Assembly: GCF_013416555.1 (NCBI RefSeq)
Contig: NZ_JACCFG010000002.1
Span: 744,001-808,000 of the forward strand
DNA length: 64,000 nt
Origin: Sphingomonas sp. R-74633
GTDB taxonomy: Bacteria > Pseudomonadota > Alphaproteobacteria > Sphingomonadales > Sphingomonadaceae
Direction of reading: 5' to 3'
Below, in pieces: positions 23,150 through 30,704 of this stretch. Each line of letters opens with the position of its first letter. Position 1 is the stretch's first letter. The notes under the pieces are model-generated. The model was not told the DNA's origin and did no database searches. It saw only the letters and a program-made list of their open reading frames with translations. The translations under genes and the position numbers were made by a program.

Positions 23150-23899
23150 TCAGTGTTTCAAAATGTCGGAGAAGCTGATCAAGCCGTCGAACAGCGCCCG
23201 GACCGCAAGCATGGCGCGCTTCTGGACGCCGTAGCGTTCGCGCGCATGCTTCAAATGCTGAATGACCGTCTCATGGCTGACGCCGAGTATCACCGCGATT
23301 TCCCAATCGGTCTTTCCGCGGGCTGCCCAAAGCACGCAATCGCGCTGACGATCGGTAAGAATGGCGGCATGGTCGATAGACATATCTCGAACTCCGGAGA
23401 GGCGGCGAGCCGCTTCGAACGCGAACCCGCCGACCAGCTGGCAGACGTAGTGAAATTCCTCCGGGAAGGGCTGGCCTGCATCGACCGCGAAAGAGCATGA
23501 ACCCAGGATCTCGCCCGGGATGCTTGCCGGAATGGTGAAGCCTTCGCCGATGCCGACCAAATAGGCTCGATCGAGCACACAGCGGTCGTCCGGTGTCAGC
23601 TTTATCATGTCAGGGACTGCCGCCCACGGAAATCCGAAGCTGGCTTTGTGGCAGGCACGATGGATTGGGTCAGAGCGGCCTAGTTCGTTTTGGTCAAACC
23701 ACTCTTCCCAGCTCGGGGGATAATTGTGCAGCCGGACAGCCGGGCCACCATCGTGGCCGAAATTGATATGATGGGTGAGAGCAAAATATCGCACTCCCAT
23801 TGCTTCGCAACTTTGCAGGAGAGAAGCCCGCAAGGCATCGGCCGTCGTGGCGACCTTCGCATTCTGAACGAACACTTCTGCAATCGCCAAACGTGGCAT
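23150..23899 (-). CDS. LuxR-family quorum-sensing transcription factor
   Basis: 249 residues from ATG 23899, which has AGGG five bases upstream; a GTG two codons earlier is a weaker choice. The autoinducer-binding domain (about 15-165) shows YPPSWEEWFDQNELGRSDPIHRACHKASFGFPW, with the W..DP..FPW pattern of acyl-homoserine-lactone receptors. The C-terminal GerE helix-turn-helix is LTDRQRDCVLWAARGKTDWEIAVILGVSHETVIQHLKHARERYGV. It pairs with the LuxI synthase that follows. Probable targets are luxI and the other copy of the 18-nt element. Confidence 0.92.
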   Translation of the reverse strand: MPRLAIAEVFVQNAKVATTADALRASLLQSCEAMGVRYFALTHHINFGHDGGPAVRLHNYPPSWEEWFDQNELGRSDPIHRACHKASFGFPWAAVPDMIKLTPDDRCVLDRAYLVGIGEGFTIPASIPGEILGSCSFAVDAGQPFPEEFHYVCQLVGGFAFEAARRLSGVRDMSIDHAAILTDRQRDCVLWAARGKTDWEIAVILGVSHETVIQHLKHARERYGVQKRAMLAVRALFDGLISFSDILKH

Positions 23900-24267
23900 A
23901 CGCACCCTGGCCGACCCGGATTGCGGACCCCAACCCGCATGTTCCAGAGAACGCCTAACTAGGGCCCGTGGACGGACAACTTCTCAAGGTAGCCGCCAGA
24001 GCGAATCTGCTATGCAACTATTCATAGCAAAAACATCGCATTGTCAAAATACATGGACAATTCGACTATGGCTCGTTTCGGCTAAACGAAGTTTATTCTA
24101 GAATAAGCATTCGGAATGACATCTCTCCGCAGCTCGTGCTTCGCTTGGGACTTGGGGTCGAGGGTGTTCGCATGGCGAGGTTAGTCGCTGTCCTGGCACA
24201 TCGCGCCAAGCGGGGTAGCAGGGAGCTTGGTGGACCCTCGGAAACCGAACTGCTGCAGGAGGCCGCG
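23900..24267. other. 368-bp non-coding, AT-richer stretch between luxR and integrase
   Basis: Short frames on both strands here show no family pattern. The base composition is clearly lower in GC than the surroundings (for example AACTATTCATAGCAAAAAC near 24013). It holds the inverted repeat CGTTT-CGGCT-AAACG (24074-24088) and the palindrome at 24093-24106. It probably contains the luxR promoter and may hold a recombination junction. Confidence 0.6.
24093..24106. promoter_or_regulatory. Perfect 14-bp palindrome TTATTCTAGAATAA
   Basis: A perfect palindrome in AT-rich DNA, 194 bp before luxR and 162 bp past the integrase stop. It could be an operator for luxR or a site linked to integration. 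Function is not shown. Confidence 0.5.
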
Positions 24268-25464
24268 TTACCTGAGCGCGCGCTGTATGTGATCATTCCA
24301 CGCGTCCAGTGCCTGCCGCTTCTCAGGTTTCCAGTCGTGCCGCTGATAGATAGCGGCAACTCCAGAGCGTGATCCGCTCACATGGTTGAGAACAGCTTCG
24401 GTCACCTCGAACCGGACGCCAATGCGCTGGAATCCTGTCGCGAGAGTACGCCGTAGGTCATGGAGGCGCCAAGGCGGGATGGCGCCGTCATCCTCGTCGG
24501 CGATGAGTTTATCGATGGTACGCTTGCCTTTGGCATGTGCCGTGAACCCTGCTCCAGTCGACGTCTTGAAGACGAGACCGCGCTTTGGCCACGTGGTTGT
24601 GCCGGCGACTCGATCCAGCTCTGCTACGGCCAGATCGTTCAGTGGCACGTTCGTGGGTTCGCCATTCTTGGTGCGGTCACCGGAGAGCCGCATGTCGCGC
24701 TCATCACGGCTCAATTCTGACCAATCGAGGCCTGTGATCTCCTCACGGCGCTGACCCGTTGCAATGAGCAGCCGCACGATCGGCCCGAAGCAGCGATGGC
24801 AATTCGGCGCCTGCAGCCAGACACGTTTGAGTTCTGCGTCAGTCAGCCAGCGTTCGCGGGCCTTTACAGCCGGTGGCGTCTCCATGCCCTCCATGGGACT
24901 CGCCGCAATATCGCCGCGGCTGATGCTCCATCGGAAAAGGCGACGCATCACCGCAAATGCATTTCGCCGGTTAGCTGCTTGCTCCTCCGGCATTCGATCG
25001 AGCACCGCGACGATGTCGATTCGAGTGATCGTTGGCAGTGCCTTGTCTCGAAGCACCGGTTTGACGTGCATCTTCAAGATGCGCACGACGAGCGCCTTCC
25101 ACCCCTTGCCTTTGCAGGCACCGGCAAAGCGATCAGCATAAGCCGAGAAGGCAAGATCGACAGCTTCCCTGCGCCGCTGCTTATCCGACTCTACCGGATC
25201 GATGCCTTGCGCGACGAGGCGCAGCAATCGCCCGGCTTCTTCACGCGCCGTCGAAGGAGTCCAGGGTGAGCCATGACCTCCAATAGTGTATCGCCGGGTC
25301 TTAGCCTCTCGACCTCCCATGCGATATTGCACGACATAGCTCGCTGCTCCCCCGGCTGTGATCCGCAGGCCGAAGCCCCGCAAATCCTGATCCCACAGAA
25401 AGCCTTCGACCGATCCGGCCTGAAGGGCGTCGAGGGTCCGCTTGGTGATTTTTCCGGTCGCCAT
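24268..25464 (-). CDS. Tyrosine-recombinase integrase (P4/DUF4102 type)
   Basis: 398 residues. The N-terminal arm-binding DUF4102-like domain is present (LWDQDLRGFGLRITAGGAASYVVQYRMGGREAKTRRYTIG), then a SAM-like core-binding domain and the catalytic domain with Arg in ATGQRREEI, HDLRR, the late His in LNHVSG and the nucleophile Tyr in AIYQRHDW. Such enzymes insert islands or prophages, usually into tRNA or other gene ends. No tRNA is adjacent; the nearest gene end is the 3' end of trmB, 130 bp away. It looks intact and marks one border of the quorum-sensing/lasso region. Confidence 0.93.
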   Translation of the reverse strand: MATGKITKRTLDALQAGSVEGFLWDQDLRGFGLRITAGGAASYVVQYRMGGREAKTRRYTIGGHGSPWTPSTAREEAGRLLRLVAQGIDPVESDKQRRREAVDLAFSAYADRFAGACKGKGWKALVVRILKMHVKPVLRDKALPTITRIDIVAVLDRMPEEQAANRRNAFAVMRRLFRWSISRGDIAASPMEGMETPPAVKARERWLTDAELKRVWLQAPNCHRCFGPIVRLLIATGQRREEITGLDWSELSRDERDMRLSGDRTKNGEPTNVPLNDLAVAELDRVAGTTTWPKRGLVFKTSTGAGFTAHAKGKRTIDKLIADEDDGAIPPWRLHDLRRTLATGFQRIGVRFEVTEAVLNHVSGSRSGVAAIYQRHDWKPEKRQALDAWNDHIQRALR

Positions 25465-25468
25465 TGCA

Positions 25469-25481
25469 GTACCTCAGGTAC
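25469..25481. repeat. 13-bp palindrome GTACCTCAGGTAC just upstream of integrase
   Basis: Lies 5 bp before the integrase start codon. It resembles the palindrome at the 3' end of trmB: GTACCTCAGGTACC versus GTACTTCAAGTACC on the trmB coding strand, 12 of 14 identical. It could be an operator or a recombinase arm/core site. Confidence 0.4.
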
Positions 25482-25593
25482 CACAAAAGTAAGCACCGGG
25501 CAATCACCGTTTAGGAAACTGCCGGATAGGTTCGGCGGCCATAGCGTAGGTAAGTAATTGGAATTACTAGAAATCGAGCATATCAAAAATATG

Positions 25594-26274
25594 TCAAACC
25601 CGTAGGTACTTGAAGTACCAGACCTCATGCCCCAGCCGGCGTGCCTTGCGCTCATAGCGCGTCTCGGGCCAGTCGTCGGGTCGCGTGAGGAAATCCTGCG
25701 CGGTCTTCGCCTGCCATTCGAAGTCGCGGCGCTGGTTCATGATCATCATCGCCCAGCGGACATAGACCGGGTGATCGGTGCCGAGACGGAACTCGCAACC
25801 GGGCTTCAGCTTGGCGGCGATGACGTCCATCGGGCCATGATTGACCATGCGGCGCTTGGCGTGGCGCGCCTTGCGCCAGGGATCGGGGTGGAGGAGGTAG
25901 AGCCGGTCGAGGCTGGCAGCGGGGAGCCGCTCGAGCACTTCGAGCGCGTCGCCCATGTGCAGGCGGACATTGCCGAGATTCTCGTCACGGATATGGCCGA
26001 GCGCGCCGACCACGCCGTTGAGGAAGGGCTCGCAGCCGATAAAGCCATGATCGGGGCGCATCGCGGCCTGGCCGGCGAGATGCTCGCCTGCGCCGAAGCC
26101 GATCTCGAATTCGAGCGGGCGGCTGTCACCGAACAGGATCTGCGAATCGAGCGGACCCGATTCGGGGACGCTCACTTCGGGCAGGAGCGTCTCGACGAGT
26201 TCGGACTGGCCCTGGCGGAGCTTGTGGCCCTGGCGGCGGCCATAGAGGCGACGGATGGAAACGGGATCGGACAC
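25594..26274 (-). CDS. trmB: tRNA (guanine-N7)-methyltransferase TrmB
   Basis: 226 residues from GTG 26274 (MSDPVSIRRLYG); the longer frame upstream lacks family similarity. It methylates G46 of tRNAs with SAM. Visible family motifs: GRRQGHKLRQGQ, FEIGFGAGEHLAGQA, FIGCEPFLNGVV, the LYLLHPDPWRKARHAKRRMV block and a C-terminal TRYERKARRLGHEVWYFKYLRV-type end. It is core genome flanking the integrase. Its last codons contain the palindrome GGTACTTGAAGTACC. Confidence 0.93.
   Translation of the reverse strand: MSDPVSIRRLYGRRQGHKLRQGQSELVETLLPEVSVPESGPLDSQILFGDSRPLEFEIGFGAGEHLAGQAAMRPDHGFIGCEPFLNGVVGALGHIRDENLGNVRLHMGDALEVLERLPAASLDRLYLLHPDPWRKARHAKRRMVNHGPMDVIAAKLKPGCEFRLGTDHPVYVRWAMMIMNQRRDFEWQAKTAQDFLTRPDDWPETRYERKARRLGHEVWYFKYLRV
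25605..25619. repeat. 15-bp palindrome GGTACTTGAAGTACC at the trmB 3' end
   Basis: Falls within the last codons of trmB (FKYLRV). It is the inexact partner of the palindrome beside the integrase start. It is a possible attachment site, but a second copy at the far end of the island was not found. Confidence 0.35.
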
Positions 26275-26312
26275 GGGCCGCCTGTTAGCGTCCCCTGCGG
26301 AGAGGACAAGCT

Positions 26313-27137
26313 TTAGAGCGCCTGGGCGATGCTGGTGGCGGTTGCAGGGCGGGTCGGGGCGCTGCGCTGGTGCGCGGCGAGGCGGCGATGCTGGGGGACA
26401 TTGGTGCGCGGCTCGCGGCGGGCGAGATGCGGGCGCGGCAGCGGATGGGCGAGCGCCGGAGCGATCCAGTCGCCCTGCATATGGCGGATGCCCATGGTGC
26501 ACAGCATGACGAGGTCTTCGCGGCGGACGATGCCGTTGGCGATCAGCGTCACATCCATGTTGCGGGCGAGGCGCAGCACGCCTTCGATGATCACCCGGCG
26601 CGAGCTGCTGTCGGAGATGTTGCGGACCAGCCCGGCATCGAGCTTGACGAAACGCGGGGTGAAGCGGCCGAGCAGGCGGACGGCGAGCGGGCCGACGGCG
26701 AAGCTGTCGAACGCGATGGCGATGCCGCGCTCGACACAGGCCTGGGCAAGCGCCGTGACGCAGGCGAGGTCGCCGCGCTCGTCCGCGTTGATCTCGACGA
26801 CGATGCGCTCGACCGGGACGCGATGCTCGATCGCGGTGCGGAAGAGATGGGCGAGCAGCGCCTCAGGAGCACGGCCGGCGGCGCCGACGGGAATGGCGAG
26901 CAATGCCTCGCCGTCGAGCAGCCCGGCCGAAGCGGCACCGGCGATCGCGGCGCTGATCCGCGCCATTTCAAGCTGCGGGCGGGCCTCGGGCGCAAGTGCG
27001 GCGGCGAGCTGGGAGAAGCTGCGGCCCTGACTGGTGGCGACTGCCTGCCAGGCAAAGGGCATGCCCGATGCCGTGGCGATCATCGGCTGGAACGCGATGA
27101 CAAGAACGGTGTCGGGATTGGCAGCTTCATTGAGCAT
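26313..27137 (-). CDS. Degenerate EAL-domain protein
   Basis: 274 residues from ATG 27137 with GGAAG before it. The EAL fold is recognisable: IAFQPMI, VERIVVEINADERGD, GIAIAFDSFAVG, FVKLDAGLVRNIS, VTLIANGIVRREDL, MGIRHMQGDWIAPALAHP. The catalytic EAL triplet is missing (AWQAV in its place) and the DDFG loop reads DSFA, so c-di-GMP hydrolysis is unlikely; a binding or adaptor role is more plausible. A Pro/Arg-rich tail of about 40 residues follows. A related protein is encoded 1.3 kb away at 28489. Confidence 0.8.
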   Translation of the reverse strand: MLNEAANPDTVLVIAFQPMIATASGMPFAWQAVATSQGRSFSQLAAALAPEARPQLEMARISAAIAGAASAGLLDGEALLAIPVGAAGRAPEALLAHLFRTAIEHRVPVERIVVEINADERGDLACVTALAQACVERGIAIAFDSFAVGPLAVRLLGRFTPRFVKLDAGLVRNISDSSSRRVIIEGVLRLARNMDVTLIANGIVRREDLVMLCTMGIRHMQGDWIAPALAHPLPRPHLARREPRTNVPQHRRLAAHQRSAPTRPATATSIAQAL

Positions 27138-27371
27138 TGGGACGCTTCCTTTCTGCGACCCTTTAAAGATGGTTAACGCTATCAACTCCATTCCGTGCGT
27201 CCCCGAAGCGGGATTCTCCCCTTGGGGAATCTACCAAGATCGAAAGTGCAGGATTCCGCTTGCTCCACGCAAATCCGCGAGTCGCGGTCGGAGATTCAAA
27301 TCGGGTACGAAACGAACGCGCGATATTTCCCGCCGGATCGGCGTGATTTCCCGCCGCACAGCCGCCGCGAA

Positions 27372-28418
27372 TCACTTGGGGACGTAGATGTTCACGTTCT
27401 TGCTGCCGCGCGCGACGCTCGACACCGGGCGCGACTGCATCATCGCTTGGAGCGCGGCGGTTGGCGTCGGCAGCTTGTCGAAGTTCGGATAGACCAGCTG
27501 CCGATCGAGATCGCCAAGGCTGAGCTGATAGCCGACATCCTTCTTCTCGAGCGCGAACCCCGGCGAGACGGTCATCACGCGCCCCGCATCACCGAGCGCC
27601 AGCGTGTAGGAATCCTTCGCATCCGCGGCGCGATAGACGCCATATTGCTGAACGGGGGCGCCGTCGCGGCAGAACAGCACCGGAGGAACCGGCTTGCCTT
27701 CCTTGTTCTTGGCCGCATCCGCCGCGACGCCGAGGATCAACGCACCCATTATCGACTGCTGCGGATCGGGCTGCATCAGCTTGGCCTTGCGGTCATAGGC
27801 CAGCGAGCCCGGGCAGGCTGCGATCGGGACCGCCACCGGTGACTCGACCTGCTTGTCCGGCCAGACGATGCCGGCGATGACCTCGTCGATCTTGGCATCG
27901 AGCGCCGCGGGGTCGAGCTCCTGCGAGCTGACGCGCACCGCGACGAGCCACTCGCCCAGCGGGATGATTGCGAGGCCGGTGCTCTTGTTGGGGCCGCGGC
28001 CGGGCACATAGCTGCGCCGCAGCGCCGAAGCGGTGGCAGCCTTGGGCGGGGTGAAGGCACGTGCCGGGCCGGTGGGAGCCGACGTGCCGAATACATCGGT
28101 CCGCATCAGGATCTGGGTTTCGGAGCGGTCGAACCACACCGGCACGCTCATCAGTGCAGGGCGATAGATATAGAGCGTGACCGCGGTCGCCTGCCCTTCG
28201 GCATATTGCACCATCACATCGAGCCCGGACCTGGTCGAATCGAGGATCGTACCGCGCGGCAGCCCCGCGATCTTCGAGCGCAGGATCAGGCCGGTGCCTT
28301 CATGCATCCAGCTGACATTGGCCGGCACGTTGATCTGCGCCTGGCTGTGGTTCTGCGCAGCGGCGGGCATGACGGCGCCGACGCCCAGCGCCAGGGCAAG
28401 CAGAAACGTGTAACGCAT
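27372..28418 (-). CDS. Secreted protein of unknown function between two EAL genes
   Basis: 348 residues with a clear signal peptide (LLALALGVGAVMPAAAQ). I do not recognise the family. The mature part is mixed alpha/beta with WMHEGTGLILRSKIAGLPRG near the start and GEWLVAVRVSSQ in the middle, two Cys (CPGSLAYD, LFCRDG) that may pair, and NVNIYVPK at the end. It lies on the same strand between two degenerate EAL genes, with gaps of 235 and 70 bp. A periplasmic sensor or envelope role is only a guess. Confidence 0.65.
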   Translation of the reverse strand: MRYTFLLALALGVGAVMPAAAQNHSQAQINVPANVSWMHEGTGLILRSKIAGLPRGTILDSTRSGLDVMVQYAEGQATAVTLYIYRPALMSVPVWFDRSETQILMRTDVFGTSAPTGPARAFTPPKAATASALRRSYVPGRGPNKSTGLAIIPLGEWLVAVRVSSQELDPAALDAKIDEVIAGIVWPDKQVESPVAVPIAACPGSLAYDRKAKLMQPDPQQSIMGALILGVAADAAKNKEGKPVPPVLFCRDGAPVQQYGVYRAADAKDSYTLALGDAGRVMTVSPGFALEKKDVGYQLSLGDLDRQLVYPNFDKLPTPTAALQAMMQSRPVSSVARGSKNVNIYVPK

Positions 28419-28488
28419 GGAATATCCCCCTTATTCGCCGCGAGGCTAGGGGAAGGCCGGCAGGCTGCAAAGCCGGAGATTGCCCCGA

Positions 28489-29250
28489 TCAGGCGGCGTT
28501 GCGCAGCGCCGGCTGGGGCAAGGTGCCGGTGGCGGGTTCGCCGACATAGCTGCCCTGGACGAGCGGCACGCCGAAGCTGCGCAGCCGCTCATAGACCGGC
28601 TCGCTGTCGACGCCCGCGGCGACGATGCGCAGGCTCAGCGCCTGCATCCGGCGGACAAGATCCTCGATCGCGATGCGGCGCGACCAGCTGGAGGCAATGG
28701 TGCTGACCAGGTCGGGTTCGATCGTCACGGCATGCGGCGCGAACTTGCCGCAGGCGGCGAGGCCCGATTCATTGGGGCCGATGCCGTGAAAGGCGACGAC
28801 CGGGCCAAGCTTGTTGAAGACATGCATGACGTCGGCCAGCTGAGAGCTGGTGATCGCCTGATAATGGTGGAGCGTGAACACCAGCCGCTCGGCGACGATG
28901 CCGTACTGGCGCGCGGTGTGCAGCGCCGGAGCGATATGCTCGGCCGGGTCGCCGATCGCCGGGGCGCTCAGCGGAATGGCGAGGCGGCCGCCCGAATTGG
29001 CGAAGCCGGCGGTTGCGGCCCAGCGGATCGCGGCGACGGCACAGCGGCGATCGACATCGCGGCGCGATTCAGCGGAGAGCTGGTCGAAATCATGCGTGGC
29101 GGGCAGGCCGTCGCGCAGCACCTGCGCCTCATAGGCATGGATGCGTCCGCCTGAGATCTGGGCGATGGGCTGGAAGGCAATCGCGAGACCCGAGCTGGCC
29201 GCGGCCGACGCCGCCGTTTCCTGACCGACCATCGAATTTTCCGACTCCAC
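28489..29250 (-). CDS. Degenerate EAL-domain protein
   Basis: 253 residues from GTG 29250, chosen because AAAGGAG stands 7 bp before it; ATG 29268 and 29232 are alternatives with poorer spacing. Matches to the EAL fold: GLAIAFQPIAQISGGRIHAYEAQVLR, RLVFTLHHYQAI, PVVAFHGIGP, AVTIEPDLVSTI, RIVAAGVDSEPVYERLRSFGVPLVQGSYVGEP. EAL reads EAQ, the E-x-N is THH and the DDFG loop is HGIG, so metal ligands are lost. It is probably non-catalytic. Similar in size and layout to the gene at 26313, so the two may be paralogues. Confidence 0.75.
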   Translation of the reverse strand: MESENSMVGQETAASAAASSGLAIAFQPIAQISGGRIHAYEAQVLRDGLPATHDFDQLSAESRRDVDRRCAVAAIRWAATAGFANSGGRLAIPLSAPAIGDPAEHIAPALHTARQYGIVAERLVFTLHHYQAITSSQLADVMHVFNKLGPVVAFHGIGPNESGLAACGKFAPHAVTIEPDLVSTIASSWSRRIAIEDLVRRMQALSLRIVAAGVDSEPVYERLRSFGVPLVQGSYVGEPATGTLPQPALRNAA

Positions 29251-29371
29251 AGACTCGCTCCTTTCCATCCTTCCCGTAGTGAAGAATTGCGGTTTCCGAA
29301 TCATTTATAGGAGGATTGGTAGGAATACAGCGCGTTAGCGCGCAGATCCTGCGCCGGATGCCCGGATCGCC

Positions 29372-29947
29372 TCAGCGCAGGCGGATCGTGCGCGACAGCA
29401 AGGTCTCGAGAATCGCCGCGAAGCGCCCTGGCTCACCAAAGGCGCGCGCCGACAGCATCGCGCCATAGACGGCCGACATGAACGCATCGGCCTCCTCCTG
29501 CGGCGACCGGGCAAGCGAGACGCTGCCCTGGCGGACGCCGAGCGCGAGCAGCCCGGTCAGCCAGGCGCGCAGCTCGGCGAAATGCCCGCGCACCGCTGTG
29601 GCGAGATCCTCGGGCAGGCTGGGCAGTTCTGCGGCCAGCATCGCGGCGACGCAGAAGGGGGCGCTGTTGTCGGCGATGCAGCGTTCCCAATAGCCGGTAT
29701 AGGCGCGCAGCGCCGTATCCGCGGCGGGATCGGCCGCTGCCAGCGCCTCGGCCTGCGCGTGGATGATCGCGCGCGACTCCTCCACCACGGCCCGGGCGAG
29801 ATCGCTCTTCGCCGCGAAATGGTGATGGATGCTCGCCTTCCGGATGCCGACCGTGTCGGCGATGTCGGCATAGCTGAAGCCGTTATAGCCACGCGTCATG
29901 ATCAGGCGGCGCGCCTCGTCGACGATCTGCTGGGCGGTATCGCGCAT
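29372..29947 (-). CDS. TetR-family repressor
   Basis: 191 residues. The helix-turn-helix is typical: IVDEARRLIMTRGYNGFSYADIADTVGIRKASIHHHFAAKSDLARAVVEE (residues 8-57). The C-terminal ligand domain resembles AcrR/TetR_C families. It is divergent from a membrane protein gene at 30048, and the 100 bp between them hold two inverted repeats with the same CTACC core, so it probably represses itself and that gene. Confidence 0.92.
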   Translation of the reverse strand: MRDTAQQIVDEARRLIMTRGYNGFSYADIADTVGIRKASIHHHFAAKSDLARAVVEESRAIIHAQAEALAAADPAADTALRAYTGYWERCIADNSAPFCVAAMLAAELPSLPEDLATAVRGHFAELRAWLTGLLALGVRQGSVSLARSPQEEADAFMSAVYGAMLSARAFGEPGRFAAILETLLSRTIRLR

Positions 29948-29954
29948 CTAACTC

Positions 29955-29972
29955 CTACCTTCCAATAGGTAG
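29955..29972. promoter_or_regulatory. TetR operator 1, CTACCT-N6-AGGTAG
   Basis: CTACCTTCCAATAGGTAG, a perfect 6-bp-arm inverted repeat 8 bp upstream of the tetR start. It shares the CTACC/GGTAG core with operator 2. Confidence 0.75.
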
Positions 29973-30013
29973 ATATTTGCTTGCAGCAGCGTCGGCAAGG
30001 GCCTAGGGCGCGA

Positions 30014-30035
30014 ATCTACCTACTAGATGGTAGAT
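30014..30035. promoter_or_regulatory. TetR operator 2, ATCTACC-N8-GGTAGAT
   Basis: Seven-bp arms around an 8-bp spacer, 12 bp before the start of the membrane-protein gene and covering its likely ribosome-binding or transcription start area. Two sites with one core on both sides of a divergent promoter are typical of TetR control. Confidence 0.75.
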
Positions 30036-30047
30036 TGGAGAATCGAG

Positions 30048-30626
30048 ATGGCTCAAGTCGTCGAACATCAGGCGGACACCGCCGCGCGCACGCTCCCGGA
30101 AAGCCCCGCCGGACTGCGTAACTATTATCTGCTCCGCGCACTCGTCGCGGGGGCCTGGGTCGCCGCCGCCTTCACGATCGGCGGCACGAGCTGGCTGGCC
30201 GGCGCGATCCTGCTCATCGCCTATCCGGCCTGGGACGCGGCGGCGAACTTCGGCGATGCCGCGCGCAACGGTGGGCTGGCGCGCAATCCGACCCAGGCAC
30301 TCAATGTCGCGGTCAGCCTGGTCACCGCGGCCGCGGTGGCGGTGGTGATCGGCGACATGAAGGCTGTGCTCGCGGTGTTCGGTGCCTGGGCGATCCTGGC
30401 TGGGCTGTTGCAGCTCGCTACCGGCGTGCGGCGCTGGAAAAGCTATGGCGCGCAGTGGACGATGATCCTGAGCGGCGCGCAATCGGCGCTTGCCGGCAGC
30501 TTCTTCCTCTCGCGTTCGCTGGGAAGCGCGGTGCCGGGCATCCGCGACGTGGCGCCCTATGCCGCGTTCGGCGCCTTTTATTTCCTCGTCTCGGCGCTGC
30601 TGCTCAGCTTCCGCCGGCGCGGCTGA
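30048..30626 (+). CDS. Six-helix membrane protein (DUF308-like), TetR controlled
   Basis: 192 residues from ATG 30048 (TTGGAG 7 bp upstream). About six hydrophobic helices: LLRALVAGAWVAAAFTIGG, WLAGAILLIAYPAWDAAANF, LNVAVSLVTAAAVAVVIG, VLAVFGAWAILAGLLQLATG, MILSGAQSALAGSFFLS and YAAFGAFYFLVSALLLSF. The repeated A.F.GAW.I..G..QL pattern resembles HdeD/DUF308 membrane proteins. Function unknown; divergent regulation suggests a stress or drug response. Confidence 0.72.
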   Translation: MAQVVEHQADTAARTLPESPAGLRNYYLLRALVAGAWVAAAFTIGGTSWLAGAILLIAYPAWDAAANFGDAARNGGLARNPTQALNVAVSLVTAAAVAVVIGDMKAVLAVFGAWAILAGLLQLATGVRRWKSYGAQWTMILSGAQSALAGSFFLSRSLGSAVPGIRDVAPYAAFGAFYFLVSALLLSFRRRG

Positions 30627-30643
30627 CCCCGCCCCAAAAAGCA

Positions 30644-30678
30644 AAAGCCCCGCGCCGGACGGTCCGGCGCGGGGCTTT
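30644..30678. terminator. Strong bidirectional terminator between DUF308-like gene and metK
   Basis: AAAGCCCCGCGCCGGAC then GTCCGGCGCGGGGCTTT: a 14-bp GC stem flanked by A-run and T-run, so it can stop transcription from both converging genes. Confidence 0.9.
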
Positions 30679-30704
30679 CGTTGTTCAGTCGCCGAAGCGA
30701 AGGG

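Noticed and set aside
24093..24372. Short frames on both strands beyond the integrase stop (78 and 88 codons)
   Set aside because: Overlap the integrase end or the palindrome, without family similarity or start signals.
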